From: Sphingomonas sp. DG1-23
GTDB taxonomy: Bacteria; Pseudomonadota; Alphaproteobacteria; Sphingomonadales; Sphingomonadaceae
Direction of reading: 5' to 3'
NCBI RefSeq assembly: GCF_030730875.1
Contig: NZ_JAVAMA010000018.1
Location: forward strand, 1-41,404
DNA: 41,404 nt
The notes under the pieces: generated by a model
Told to the model about the DNA's origin: nothing
Seen by the model: only the letters and a program-made list of their open reading frames with translations
Database searches by the model: none
Translations under genes and position numbers: made by a program
In this document: in pieces, positions 24,564 to 33,901 of the stretch
Numbering within the stretch: position 1 is the stretch's first letter
How the letters are laid out: the number at the start of each line of letters is the position of its first letter

Positions 24564-26054
24564 ATGGCATTGCCTGACTGGTCGACGATCCAAGCCCTCG
24601 AGCCCGCCTCGCTCAAGCAATTGTTCGACGCCGATCCGGCGCGTCTGACGGCGCTTTCGCTCGACGTGGCGGGGATCCATTTCGACTGGTCCAAGACCCA
24701 TCTGATGCCCGAGGCGATCGAGGCCTTCACCAGGCTGGCGGCGGACATGGGCCTCGCGGCGAAGCGCGACGCTTTGTTCGCGGGCGAAGCGATCAACGTC
24801 ACCGAAGGTCGCGCCGCCGAGCACAGCGCCGAGCGCGGCGAAGGCGCGCCGGAGAGCGTGGCGCGTGCGCGCGGGTTCCATGCGCGGATGCGCGCATTGA
24901 TCGATGCGATCGAAGCCGAGGCGCTCGGTCCGGTGCGCCACATCCTCCATATCGGCATCGGCGGATCGGCGCTCGGGCCCGATGTTCTGGTCGACGCGCT
25001 CGGCCGCGACGCCGACCGCTACGACGTGGCGGTGGTCTCGAACGTCGACGGCGCCGCGCTCGAGGAGGCCCTCGACCGCTTCGATCCGCAGGCAACCCTG
25101 ATCGCAATCGCTTCCAAGACCTTCACCACCACCGAGACCATGCTCAACGCCGACAGCGCGCTCGCCTGGCTGTCGGGCAACGGCGTCGAGGATCCCTATG
25201 GCCGCGTCGTCGCGCTGACCGCGGCGCCCGACAAGGCCGTGGCGTGGGGCGTCGACGAAACCCGCGTGCTGCCCTTCGCCGAGAGCGTCGGCGGGCGCTA
25301 TTCGCTCTGGTCGTCGATCGGCTTTCCCGCGGCGCTCGCGCTCGGCTGGGACGCGTTCGAGGAGATGCTCGAGGGCGCGGCCGAAATGGACCGTCATTTC
25401 CGCCTGACGCCGCTGGAGAAGAACGCCCCCGTCCTCGCGGCGTTCGCCGATCTTTATTACGCACAGGCCCGCGGTTGCGAGACTCGCGCGACCTTCGCCT
25501 ATGACGAGCGCCTCCGCCTGCTGCCGAGCTATCTCCAGCAGCTCGAGATGGAATCCAACGGCAAGCGGGTGACTGCCGAAGGCCAGCCGGTTGCGTGGCC
25601 GACCGCGCCGATCACCTGGGGCGGCGTCGGCACCGACGCGCAGCACGCAGTGTTCCAGTTGCTCCATCAGGGCACGAGGCTGGTTCCGGTCGAATTCATC
25701 GGGGTGATCGAGCCGGGCCATGCGCAGGGCGACGCGCATCACCGCCAGCTGCTGCTCAACATGTTCGCGCAGGGCGCCGCATTGATGGCGGGCAAGCCGC
25801 ATCAGGATCCTGCTCGCGCCTATCCGGGCGACCGGCCGTCCTCGACTCTGCTGCTGAACGATCTCGATCCGCGCACGATGGGCGCGCTGCTGGCGTTCTA
25901 CGAGCAGCGCACCTTCGTCAACGCGGTACTGCTCGGGATCAATCCGTTCGACCAGTTCGGCGTCGAGCTCGGCAAGGAAATGGCGCGCGCAGCCGAGCAG
26001 GGCGGCGATTTCGACGCCTCGACCAGCGATCTGATCCAGCGCGCGTTCGGCTGA
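24564..26054 (+). CDS. pgi: Glucose-6-phosphate isomerase
   Basis: The 496-residue enzyme interconverts glucose-6-phosphate and fructose-6-phosphate. Family signatures are IGIGGSALGPDVL, the phosphate-binding SKTFTTTETM, GGRYSLWSSIGFP, and GGVGTDAQHAVFQLLHQGT with the catalytic His. ATG 24564 is chosen because AAGGAG ends six bases before it; the in-frame ATG 24558 abuts the ribosome site. The stop TGA overlaps the ATG of the next gene (TGATG). It is divergent from lepB. Confidence 0.97.
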   Translation: MALPDWSTIQALEPASLKQLFDADPARLTALSLDVAGIHFDWSKTHLMPEAIEAFTRLAADMGLAAKRDALFAGEAINVTEGRAAEHSAERGEGAPESVARARGFHARMRALIDAIEAEALGPVRHILHIGIGGSALGPDVLVDALGRDADRYDVAVVSNVDGAALEEALDRFDPQATLIAIASKTFTTTETMLNADSALAWLSGNGVEDPYGRVVALTAAPDKAVAWGVDETRVLPFAESVGGRYSLWSSIGFPAALALGWDAFEEMLEGAAEMDRHFRLTPLEKNAPVLAAFADLYYAQARGCETRATFAYDERLRLLPSYLQQLEMESNGKRVTAEGQPVAWPTAPITWGGVGTDAQHAVFQLLHQGTRLVPVEFIGVIEPGHAQGDAHHRQLLLNMFAQGAALMAGKPHQDPARAYPGDRPSSTLLLNDLDPRTMGALLAFYEQRTFVNAVLLGINPFDQFGVELGKEMARAAEQGGDFDASTSDLIQRAFG

Positions 26055-26359
26055 TGGCGGGCGGCGACGAGGACTATGTCTATGACGAGGCGCGCGGGGA
26101 ATGGGTCCCCGCCGCCGAGGCTGTGGAAGCGGGTGGCGCGGAAACGGTCGAGGTCCGCGATTCAGTCGGCAACCTGCTGCAGGACGGCGATCAGGTCACG
26201 TTGATCAAGGATCTGACCGTCAAGGGCGCCGGCCAGACGCTCAAGCGCGGCACCGTGATCAAGTCGATCCGCCTGACCGGGGACGCGCAGGAGATCGACT
26301 GCAAATATGAAGGCATCAAGGGCCTGGTGTTGCGCGCGGAGTTCGTGCGGAAACGCTAG
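26054..26359 (+). CDS. PhnA/YjdM-family protein lacking the zinc ribbon cysteines
   Basis: The 101-residue protein has a C-terminal PhnA domain: VRDSVGNLLQDGDQVTLIKD, then LKVKG-like and GTVIKSIRL, ending AEFVRKR. Classical family members start with a four-cysteine zinc ribbon; here that part has become EDYVYDEARGEWVPAAEA and the only cysteine in the protein is in the domain body. The function of the family is not settled despite the 'alkylphosphonate' name. The start ATG overlaps the pgi stop by one base, so the two are coupled. The stop shares CTAG with the convergent oxidoreductase gene. Confidence 0.85.
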   Translation: MAGGDEDYVYDEARGEWVPAAEAVEAGGAETVEVRDSVGNLLQDGDQVTLIKDLTVKGAGQTLKRGTVIKSIRLTGDAQEIDCKYEGIKGLVLRAEFVRKR

Positions 26360-27210
26360 ACGGGCGATCCGGCCAGCCCGGCGATATAGTCCTCGAGCCG
26401 GGTCTGGCCCCGGATCACATCGTCGGGCCAGCCGGGCGAGTCCGCCGTCGCCGCGGTCATCCGGGAATAGCTTTCCGCCGCCGCGTCCGAGAAGCCCGTC
26501 GCCTTGAACGTCGCCACCCATTGGTCGCGCGGAATCGTCTCGACCCGGACCGGACGCGCGAGCGCTGCCGCGAACGCCTCGGCCACGTCCTGCGGCGTGT
26601 AGCGGCGCGGTCCCTCGACAAGGAACATGCCGGTACGATCGTCGGTCATCAGCGCCGCCGCGTGCCGCCCCAGATCCTCCGGCGCCACCATCGGCAGCTC
26701 GAAGCCGGGATCGAACATCGTCCGCAGCACGCCCTGCTCGCGCACTTCCTGCAAATTCATCGCCCAATTGCTGAAATAATAAGCGCCGCGGTTGATCGCG
26801 TAAGGGATGTCTTGCGCCGCCAGTCCCTGCTCGAGCTCCCATAAGGTGTTTAGGTCGCCGCAGCGCTCGCCCGGCCGGGCGCCATAGGTCGATTCGCCGA
26901 CCAGTTTCTCCAGCCCCGAACCCTCCAGCGCGGCGAGGATCGCAGCGATCGTCCGACGTTCCTCCACATCGGTGTCGGTGGTGACTGCGGCCGGCGGGTT
27001 GAGCAGAAATGCGTGCCTGCCGGTACGCAGCACCTCGCGCAACGCGGCTTCATCATGCACATCGGCTTTGGCGAATTTCGCGCCTTTGGCTTCCCATGCA
27101 TTCGCCTTGGCCGGGTCGTGCCCGACCACGGTTACCGGCTCGCCTTTTGCCAGCAGGGTCTCCGCCACGGCCGACCCGACATGGCCTGTGCCGCCCAGAA
27201 TGATGTGCAT
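26356..27210 (-). CDS. NmrA/NAD(P)-binding Rossmann oxidoreductase
   Basis: The 284-residue protein is of the atypical short-chain dehydrogenase type. The N-terminal dinucleotide motif is ILGGTGHVGSAVAETLL (4-20), followed by a VGHDP strand end and the ADVHDEAALREVL element that positions the adenine. NmrA-like proteins act as NAD(P) sensors or quinone/azo reductases; which applies cannot be told. ATG 27210 has GAGGAGAG five bases upstream. The gene is divergent from glutathione reductase, with a shared 109-bp intergenic region, which suggests a redox-stress role by inference. Confidence 0.85.
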   Translation of the reverse strand: MHIILGGTGHVGSAVAETLLAKGEPVTVVGHDPAKANAWEAKGAKFAKADVHDEAALREVLRTGRHAFLLNPPAAVTTDTDVEERRTIAAILAALEGSGLEKLVGESTYGARPGERCGDLNTLWELEQGLAAQDIPYAINRGAYYFSNWAMNLQEVREQGVLRTMFDPGFELPMVAPEDLGRHAAALMTDDRTGMFLVEGPRRYTPQDVAEAFAAALARPVRVETIPRDQWVATFKATGFSDAAAESYSRMTAATADSPGWPDDVIRGQTRLEDYIAGLAGSPV

Positions 27211-27319
27211 CGTCGCTCTCCTCACGGGAGGAACCGGCGGCGCACGCATCGGCTCCGTTGGCATCGGGCGTCGGCGCGCCTATCTGCGGCTCCGGCGCGA
27301 CGAAGCGGGAGCGAATGCA

Positions 27320-28666
27320 ATGGCCGACTATGATTACGACCTCTTCGTCATCGGCGCGGGGTCGGGCGGGGTGCGTGCCTCGCGCGTGTCGGCCGCATAC
27401 GGCGCGAAAGTCGCGGTCGCGGAGGAGTATCGCGTGGGCGGCACCTGCGTGATCCGCGGCTGCGTGCCCAAGAAATTGCTCGTCTACGGCGCGCACTTCG
27501 CCGAGGATCTCAAGGACGCCAAGCGCTTCGGCTGGCAGGTCCCCGAATGCGACTTCGACTGGGCCACCCTCCGTGACAACGTCCTCGCCGATGTCGATCG
27601 CCTCAACGGCCTCTATGCCCAGGGGCTGAACAATGCCGGCGCCGAGATCATTCTCGAACGCGCAACCGTCACCGGCCCGCATGAAGTCACGCTCGCATCC
27701 GGCAAGAAGGTCACCGCCAAATACATCCTCGTCGCCACTGGCGCGCATCCGCACGTTCCCGAATTCCCGGGCAGCGAGCACGGCATTACTTCGAACGAGG
27801 CCTTCCACCTCGAAAGCCTGCCGCGGCGGATCCTGATCGCCGGCGGCGGCTATATCGCAAATGAGTTCGCCGGAATCTTCAACGAGTTCGGCAGCCACGT
27901 CACCGTGGTCAACCGCACCGACGTGATCCTGCGCGGCTATGACCATTCGGTACGCGACCGCCTGCTCCAGATCTCGCTGACCAAGGGCATCGACTTCCGC
28001 TTCCATGCCGAGTTCGAGAAGATCGAAAAGCTCGAAAATGGCTGTCTCAAGGTCTTCCTCACCGGGCAGGAGCCGGTGGAGGTCGACGTCGTCCTGTTCG
28101 CCACCGGCCGCGTGCCCAATTCCACCGGGCTGGGGCTCGAGGAAGTCGGCGTCGAGCTTGATGCCAAGGGTGCGGTCAAGGTCGACGCGCAGAACCGCTC
28201 GAACGTCGACAGCATCTATGCGGTCGGCGACGTGACCAATCGCATCCAGCTCACGCCGATCGCCATTCGTGAAGGCCAGGCCTTCGCCGACACGATCTTC
28301 GGCAACAATCCCCGGACGGTCGATTATAGCTGCGTGCCGAGCGCGGTGTTCAGCCACCCGCCGATCGCCGCGGTCGGCATGACCGAGGGCGAGGCGCGCA
28401 ACAAGCTCGGCTCGGTCAAGGTCTACGCCTCGGATTTCCGGGCGATGAAGAACGTGCTGGCCAATCGCAACGAGCGCGCGCTCTACAAGATGGTCTGCGA
28501 CGGGATGACCGGCAGGGTGGTCGGCATCCACATGATCGGCCCCGATGCACCCGAGATTCTCCAGGCCGCCGCGGTCGCGGTAAAGGCCGGACTCACCAAG
28601 GAGGCGTTCGACGACACCGTCGCGCTGCATCCCAGCATGGCCGAGGAGCTGGTGCTGCTGAAGTAA
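27320..28666 (+). CDS. gor: Glutathione-disulfide reductase
   Basis: The 448-residue FAD/NADPH enzyme keeps glutathione reduced. FAD motif DLFVIGAGSGGVRASR (7-22) precedes the redox-active disulfide C43-x4-C48 in GGTCVIRGCVPKK. The NADPH-binding motif is IAGGGYIANEFAGIF, and the C-terminal active site is VALHPSMAEE, with the His-Pro pair. ATG 27320 follows a GGGAG site. The protein resembles the plant-type bacterial glutathione reductases common in alphaproteobacteria. Confidence 0.95.
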   Translation: MADYDYDLFVIGAGSGGVRASRVSAAYGAKVAVAEEYRVGGTCVIRGCVPKKLLVYGAHFAEDLKDAKRFGWQVPECDFDWATLRDNVLADVDRLNGLYAQGLNNAGAEIILERATVTGPHEVTLASGKKVTAKYILVATGAHPHVPEFPGSEHGITSNEAFHLESLPRRILIAGGGYIANEFAGIFNEFGSHVTVVNRTDVILRGYDHSVRDRLLQISLTKGIDFRFHAEFEKIEKLENGCLKVFLTGQEPVEVDVVLFATGRVPNSTGLGLEEVGVELDAKGAVKVDAQNRSNVDSIYAVGDVTNRIQLTPIAIREGQAFADTIFGNNPRTVDYSCVPSAVFSHPPIAAVGMTEGEARNKLGSVKVYASDFRAMKNVLANRNERALYKMVCDGMTGRVVGIHMIGPDAPEILQAAAVAVKAGLTKEAFDDTVALHPSMAEELVLLK

Positions 28667-28703
28667 CCGTGCTGGCGCGGGAGCAGGAGCACCGCAACCC
28701 CTG

Positions 28704-29975
28704 TTACTCGCTCAGCAGCAAATCCGCTTCGCGCGCCGGTTCGTCGTCATCTCCCGAGCGGATGCTGACTGCGCGGGTGGTCGAGACCTGCATCGCGACA
28801 TTGCCGAGGGTGCGGAAGATGTCGGGGATCGTCTCGACCGCGACGAGCAACCCGAGCGGCAGGATCGGCACGCCCATCGCGATCGCGATCGGCGCGATCG
28901 AGCTGACGAAACTTACCGTTCCCGGAAGCCCGACCGCGCCCATCGTGGTGATCGCCCCCGCGGCGAGCCCCGCGGCGAGCTGGCCCGGCCCGAGCGGAAT
29001 GCCGAACCAGTGCGCGACATAGATCGCCACCGCGAAGTTCATTGCCGGCCCGGTCCAGCGGAAGATCGCCACGCCGATCGGCAGCGTCACCCCCGAATGC
29101 GCGACGGGGACGTCGAGCTTCTCGGTGGCCTTGAGCATCGCCGGCAGCGAGGCGAGCGACGATTGGGTGCTCAGCGCCACGGCCTGTGACGGGCCGATCA
29201 CGCGCAGGTAACGCAGCGGCGAGACCCGCCCGAAGATCCATGCGAACGGCACTGCGAGCAGCCACAAGACGATGCCGACGCCCGAGACCACCGCGACATA
29301 ATGGAGCAGCGCCCCGAACGCCGAGGTCCCCGCGCGCGCGCCGACCACATAGGCCAGCGCGCCGACGCCGATCGGCCCCAGCCACAGCACCCAGTTGATC
29401 ACCACCAGCATCGCATTGCCGAGCGCCTCGAAGAAGCCGGTCAGGCGCCTGCGCTCTTCGGCGGGCAGCTTGGTGACCGCGAAGGCGAACACCGTGGTGA
29501 ACAGGATCAGCGGCAGGAAGGCGTCGGTTGCCGCGGAGGTCACCGGGTTCGACGGGACCATCGCGATGAGGAAATCGGTGAAGGGCGGGACTTCGCCGAT
29601 CTTGGGCGCCTCCTGGGCGAGCGCGCCCTTCAATCCGGCCGCGGCGGCGGGATCGAGCGGCCAGAGATCGAGGAAGCTCAAGGTCAGCGCGCCGCCCAGC
29701 GCCGAAGAAACCCAGAGCAGGACGAGGAAGGTGATGAACGCGCGCGTAGCGAGTCGGCTGGCCTTGGCCCGCTCGGCGGTGGCGGCGATTCCGGTGACCA
29801 GCAGCGACGTCACCAACGGCACGATCGTCATCTGCAGCGCATGGAGCCAGATCGTGCCGATCGGCTGGACCCAGTCCGCCGCCTGAAGCGCGAGCGCGGG
29901 CGACCCCTTCGCCGCGAAGACGCCGATGACCAGGCCGGCGATCAGCGCCAGAAGAATACGGGTAGGTTGCGACAT
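28704..29975 (-). CDS. Dicarboxylate/amino-acid:cation symporter (DAACS family)
   Basis: This 423-residue inner-membrane transporter has about eight membrane helices plus re-entrant loops. The serine-rich hairpin ALSTQSSLASLPAML (about 270-284) and the late IPDIFRTLGNV motif, which carries the substrate-binding Asp and Arg, are hallmarks of GltP/DctA relatives. The usual NMDGT sequence is altered to AMNFAVAIY, so substrate and ion coupling may differ from GltP. Likely substrates are C4-dicarboxylates or acidic/neutral amino acids. It is convergent with gor and divergent from glmM. Confidence 0.9.
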   Translation of the reverse strand: MSQPTRILLALIAGLVIGVFAAKGSPALALQAADWVQPIGTIWLHALQMTIVPLVTSLLVTGIAATAERAKASRLATRAFITFLVLLWVSSALGGALTLSFLDLWPLDPAAAAGLKGALAQEAPKIGEVPPFTDFLIAMVPSNPVTSAATDAFLPLILFTTVFAFAVTKLPAEERRRLTGFFEALGNAMLVVINWVLWLGPIGVGALAYVVGARAGTSAFGALLHYVAVVSGVGIVLWLLAVPFAWIFGRVSPLRYLRVIGPSQAVALSTQSSLASLPAMLKATEKLDVPVAHSGVTLPIGVAIFRWTGPAMNFAVAIYVAHWFGIPLGPGQLAAGLAAGAITTMGAVGLPGTVSFVSSIAPIAIAMGVPILPLGLLVAVETIPDIFRTLGNVAMQVSTTRAVSIRSGDDDEPAREADLLLSE

Positions 29976-30046
29976 GCTCGCCCTTTGTGGTTTTCGCCGC
30001 TATCTCTGCAGGCACGAAACGCCACAAGGGCGCGAACAGGCAGGGC

Positions 30047-31387
30047 ATGGCAAGAAAATATTTCGGCACCGACGGAATCCGCGGCACGACCAACGTCTCG
30101 GCGATGACCGCGGCGATGGCGATGAAGGTCGGCATGGCGGCAGGGGCGCATTTCGCGCGGGGCGATCACCGCCACCGCGTCGTGATCGGCAAGGACACCC
30201 GGCTCTCGGGCTATATGCTCGAAAACGCGATGGTCGCGGGATTCACTTCGGTGGGCATGGACGTGGTGCTGGTCGGGCCGATGCCGACCCCGGCGGTGGC
30301 GATGCTCACCCAATCGATGCGCGCCGACATGGGCGTGATGATCTCGGCGAGCCACAACCCCTATGCCGATAACGGGATCAAGCTGTTCGGCCCCGACGGC
30401 TACAAGCTCTCCGACGAGGACGAGCTCGCGATCGAAGCGCTGATCGACGGCGAGGTGCGGCTGGCGGCCTCGGCCAATATCGGCCGGGCGCGGCGAGTCG
30501 AGGATGCGCGCGGGCGCTACATCCACGCCGCCAAATCGACCTTCCCCGAGGATCTCACGCTCGACGGGCTCAAGGTGGTGGTCGATTGCGCCAATGGCGC
30601 GGCGTATCAGGTCGCCCCTTCGGCCCTGTGGGAATTGGGTGCCGAAGTGATCGCGATCGGCGTCACGCCCAACGGCAAGAACATCAACGACGGGGTCGGC
30701 TCGACCGCGCCGGAAACGCTGTGCGAGACGGTGGTCGCCAGCGGCGCGCAGATCGGCATCGCGCTCGACGGCGACGCCGATCGGCTGATCGTCGTCGACG
30801 AGACCGGCCGGGTGATCGACGGCGACCAGCTGATGGCACTGATCGCGGGTGGCTGGGCGCGGCAGGGGCGCCTCGCCGGCGGCGGGCTGGTGACCACGGT
30901 GATGTCGAACCTCGGGCTCGAACGGCATCTGGCCGCGCAGGGGCTGGGAATGGTGCGCACCGCGGTCGGCGATCGCTACGTCCTCGAGAAGATGCGCAGC
31001 TCGGGCTATAATGTCGGCGGCGAGCAGAGCGGGCATATCATCCTCTCCGATTATGCCACTACCGGCGACGGACTGGTCGCATCGCTCCAGGTGCTCGCCG
31101 AGCTGGTCCGCGCCGGCGCGCCGGCCAGCGAAGTGCTCCATCGCTTCGATCCGCTGCCCCAGATCCTCAAAAATGTCCGCTTTAAGGGCGGCAAGCCGCT
31201 CGACGATGCGCGCGTGCAGGATGCCATCGCCGGCGCGGAGGCCGAGCTCGACGGCAAGGGCCGGCTCGTCATCCGCGCCTCGGGCACCGAGCCGGTGATC
31301 CGGGTGATGGCCGAGGGCGACGATCGCGGCCAGGTCGAAGCCGTGGTCGATCGCATCTGCGATGTGGTGCGCGAAGCCGCGGCATGA
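30047..31387 (+). CDS. glmM: Phosphoglucosamine mutase
   Basis: The 446-residue enzyme converts glucosamine-6-phosphate to glucosamine-1-phosphate for peptidoglycan and LPS precursors. FGTDGIRG begins the protein; the phospho-serine is S102 in MISASHNPYADNGIK, the same number as in E. coli GlmM. The metal loop is DGDADRL, and the phosphate-binding end is RASGTEPVIRVM. ATG 30047 is chosen from homology. Its stop overlaps the cupin gene start (ATGA), opening a five-gene run to rnhB. Confidence 0.97.
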   Translation: MARKYFGTDGIRGTTNVSAMTAAMAMKVGMAAGAHFARGDHRHRVVIGKDTRLSGYMLENAMVAGFTSVGMDVVLVGPMPTPAVAMLTQSMRADMGVMISASHNPYADNGIKLFGPDGYKLSDEDELAIEALIDGEVRLAASANIGRARRVEDARGRYIHAAKSTFPEDLTLDGLKVVVDCANGAAYQVAPSALWELGAEVIAIGVTPNGKNINDGVGSTAPETLCETVVASGAQIGIALDGDADRLIVVDETGRVIDGDQLMALIAGGWARQGRLAGGGLVTTVMSNLGLERHLAAQGLGMVRTAVGDRYVLEKMRSSGYNVGGEQSGHIILSDYATTGDGLVASLQVLAELVRAGAPASEVLHRFDPLPQILKNVRFKGGKPLDDARVQDAIAGAEAELDGKGRLVIRASGTEPVIRVMAEGDDRGQVEAVVDRICDVVREAAA

Positions 31388-31872
31388 GCGGACCGATCCT
31401 CAATCTCGACGCGCTCGACTTCGACGATGTCGAGGAGAATGGCATCTACACTTCGCGCCGCGCGACGATCAGCGACCTGATCGGCGCGCGCAAGCTCGGC
31501 TATAATCTCACCGTGCTCCCGCCCGGCAAGGTCCAGTGCCCGTTCCACAGCCATCACGGCGAGGAGGAGATGTTCTTCATCCTCGAAGGCGAGGGCGAGC
31601 TGCGTTTCGGCGCCGAACGCCATCCGATCCGCGCAATGGACGTGATCGCCTGTCCCACTGGCGGGGCCGAGGTCGCGCATCAGATCGTCAACACCGGCCG
31701 GGTCGATATGCGCTATCTCGCGGTCTCCAATCTCGTCGAGATCGAGACCTGTGAATATCCCGATTCGGGCAAGATCAGCGTGGTCGCCGGTCCGCGCGGC
31801 GCGCGCACGGTGCGCCATCTGTTCCGCAAGGTCGACGAAGTCGATTATTACCATGGCGAGAGCACGCGCTGA
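31384..31872 (+). CDS. Cupin-domain protein
   Basis: The 162-residue protein contains one cupin barrel. Motif 1, FHSHHGEEEMFFILEGEGELRF (about 55-76), supplies metal-ligand His and Glu residues; motif 2 carries H in AEVAHQIVNTG. It could be a metal-dependent isomerase, dioxygenase or binding protein; the specific role is not known. It overlaps glmM by 4 bp and is followed directly by the DUF1272 gene, so it is co-translated with both. Confidence 0.88.
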   Translation: MSGPILNLDALDFDDVEENGIYTSRRATISDLIGARKLGYNLTVLPPGKVQCPFHSHHGEEEMFFILEGEGELRFGAERHPIRAMDVIACPTGGAEVAHQIVNTGRVDMRYLAVSNLVEIETCEYPDSGKISVVAGPRGARTVRHLFRKVDEVDYYHGESTR

Positions 31873-32097
31873 ATGCTCGAGATGCGCCCCGATTGCGAGC
31901 GCTGCGGCGTCGATCTGCCTGCCGATGCTCCGGGCGCGTTCATCTGCTCGTTCGAATGCACCTTTTGCGCCGAATGCACCGATGCGTTCGACGATCGCTG
32001 CCCCAATTGCAGCGGCGAATTGATGGACCGGCCGACGCGAACTGGTAAAGCGCTCCTCCGCCACCCCGCTTCGGCGGAGCGCAAGTTCGAGGGATAG
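31873..32097 (+). CDS. DUF1272 zinc-ribbon protein
   Basis: This 74-residue cytoplasmic protein carries four cysteine pairs: CERC, an isolated C in FICSFEC, CAEC and CPNC. They should bind two zinc ions. The N-terminus MLEMRPDCERCGVDLP is characteristic of DUF1272. The function of the family is unknown. The start follows the cupin stop with no gap, and thiD follows after 3 bp. Confidence 0.9.
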   Translation: MLEMRPDCERCGVDLPADAPGAFICSFECTFCAECTDAFDDRCPNCSGELMDRPTRTGKALLRHPASAERKFEG

Positions 32098-32100
32098 ACA

Positions 32101-33258
32101 GTGACGCCGCGTATCCTGATCATTGCCGGTTCGGACTCGGGCGGCGGCGCGGGAATCCAGGCCGATATCAAGACCGTGACGATGCTCGGCGGCCATGCGA
32201 CGACCGCGATCACCGCGATCACCGCGCAGAACACGCTCGGGGTCGATTCGGTGCACCCGGTGCCGACCGACATGGTGATCGCCCAGATCGACGCGGTGGT
32301 GCGCGACATCGGGGTCGATGCGATCAAGATCGGGATGATCGGCTCCGCCCGCACCGCGCTGGCGGTGGCGGAAAAGCTCGCCGAATTGCCCGGCGTGCCG
32401 GTGGTGTTCGATCCGGTGATGGTCGCGACCAGCGGCGCGACGCTCGCCGACCCGGCGACGATCGCCGCGTTCGAACGGCTGATGGCACGTGCCACCGTCG
32501 TCACCCCCAACCTGCCCGAGCTCGACGCGCTGGGCGGCGACCCCGGCGCGCTGATCGCCGCGCATGGCTGCGCGGTTTTGGTCAAGGGCGGCCATGGCGA
32601 TACGCCGCAAGTGACCGACCGACTGTTCTCGGCCAACCCTGACGATCCGCCCGAAATCGAATGGAGCGATCCGCGCATCGAGACCGAGGCGACACACGGC
32701 ACCGGCTGCACCTTGTCCTCGGCGATCGCCTGCGGATTGGCGCAGGAATGGGATCTGCCCGAGGCAGTGGCCCGCGGCCGGCGGTTCGTGCGGATCGCGA
32801 TGCGCGAGGCACCCGAGCTCGGGCGCGGCCACGGACCAATGGGCCAGCAGGCGGTGCGGCTCGACCTCAACATGAGCTTCTTCGAGCCGATGCTGAACCA
32901 GGTGACCGTGCCGGCGCGGGACCTTGCCGCTTCGGAACGCTTCTATCGGTTGCTCGGGTTGCGCCAGGTCGTCCGGGCCAGCCCGCGCTATGCCCGCTTC
33001 GAAAGCGAGGGGGGCGCGACCTTCTCGATCGCCACTGACGAAAGCTATACAGCGCCCGTGGCCTATTTCGAGTGTGGCGATCTCGACGTGACGGTCGCCT
33101 ATCTCCAGCAACAGGGTGTGAAGTTCGAAGCCGAGCCCAAGGACGAGCCATGGGGCTGGCGCGAGGCGCGGCTGCGCGATCCGGCGGGCAATGCGATTCG
33201 GCTCTATCAGGCTGGCGAGATGCGCCGCTTTCCGCCATGGCGGCTCGACGATGCTTAA
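32101..33258 (+). CDS. thiD: ThiD hydroxymethylpyrimidine kinase fused to a VOC domain
   Basis: The 385-residue protein has two parts. Residues 1-250 are ThiD, which phosphorylates HMP and HMP-P in thiamine synthesis: AGSDSGGGAGIQADIKT (9-25), the VFDPVMVATSG strand, and the anion hole ATHGTGCTLSSAIA with C203. Residues 263-375 are a vicinal-oxygen-chelate (glyoxalase/bleomycin-resistance) domain with NQVTVPARDLAASERFY and RDPAGNAIRLYQAGEM. The usual metal-ligand His and Glu are replaced (Gln, Arg), so a binding rather than metalloenzyme role is likely. The linker M258 (nt 32872) could be a relic start of a formerly separate gene. The start is GTG 32101 with GAGGG upstream. Confidence 0.88.
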   Translation: MTPRILIIAGSDSGGGAGIQADIKTVTMLGGHATTAITAITAQNTLGVDSVHPVPTDMVIAQIDAVVRDIGVDAIKIGMIGSARTALAVAEKLAELPGVPVVFDPVMVATSGATLADPATIAAFERLMARATVVTPNLPELDALGGDPGALIAAHGCAVLVKGGHGDTPQVTDRLFSANPDDPPEIEWSDPRIETEATHGTGCTLSSAIACGLAQEWDLPEAVARGRRFVRIAMREAPELGRGHGPMGQQAVRLDLNMSFFEPMLNQVTVPARDLAASERFYRLLGLRQVVRASPRYARFESEGGATFSIATDESYTAPVAYFECGDLDVTVAYLQQQGVKFEAEPKDEPWGWREARLRDPAGNAIRLYQAGEMRRFPPWRLDDA

Positions 33259-33892
33259 GACCGGGCCTGACCTGAAGTTCGAACGCCGCTACAAGCGGCT
33301 CCACAAGGGCCTCGTCGCGGGCGTCGACGAAGCGGGCCGCGGTCCGCTCGCCGGCCCGGTGGTCGCCGCAGCGGTGGTGCTCGATCCGAAATGCATTCCC
33401 GAGGGGATCGACGATTCGAAGGTGCTGACCGCGGCGAAGCGCGCCGATCTGTGCGAGCGGCTGCTCGAATGCGCGAAGGTCGGAGTCGGGGTGGCGAGCG
33501 TCGAGGAGATCGACGGTCTCAACATCTTCTGGGCGACGATGCTGGCGATGACCCGCGCGGTCGACGCGCTCGGCTTCGTCCCCGCCTTCGTGCTGGTCGA
33601 CGGCAATCGCTGCCCCGATTGGGCGCATCAGAGCCACGCCGTGGTCGGCGGCGACGCGCTGTGCCTGTCGATCGCCGCGGCCTCGATCGTCGCCAAGCAT
33701 CGCCGCGACTGCATGATGGCCGAGCTCGATCTGGCGTTTCCCGGCTATGGCTGGGCGAGCAACAAGGGCTATTCGGCCAAATTCCATCAGGAAGCTTTGC
33801 GCACGCTGGGGCCGACGCCGCACCATCGCCGCAGTTTCGCGCCGGTCGCGCAGGCCGAGCTCGATTTCGGGCCGCGGATCGCGGCGGGATAG
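33251..33892 (+). CDS. rnhB: Ribonuclease HII
   Basis: The 213-residue enzyme removes ribonucleotides and RNA from RNA-DNA hybrids. The catalytic acidic residues lie in AGVDEAGRGPLAGPV (Asp-Glu), LVDGN (Asp) and the following conserved helix. SIAAASIVAKHRRD and GYGWASNKGY are further signatures. ATG 33251 overlaps the end of the ThiD-VOC gene by 8 bp (ATGCTTAA), so it is the last member of the coupled run. Confidence 0.96.
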   Translation: MLKTGPDLKFERRYKRLHKGLVAGVDEAGRGPLAGPVVAAAVVLDPKCIPEGIDDSKVLTAAKRADLCERLLECAKVGVGVASVEEIDGLNIFWATMLAMTRAVDALGFVPAFVLVDGNRCPDWAHQSHAVVGGDALCLSIAAASIVAKHRRDCMMAELDLAFPGYGWASNKGYSAKFHQEALRTLGPTPHHRRSFAPVAQAELDFGPRIAAG

Positions 33893-33901
33893 TCTCGCAG
33901 G

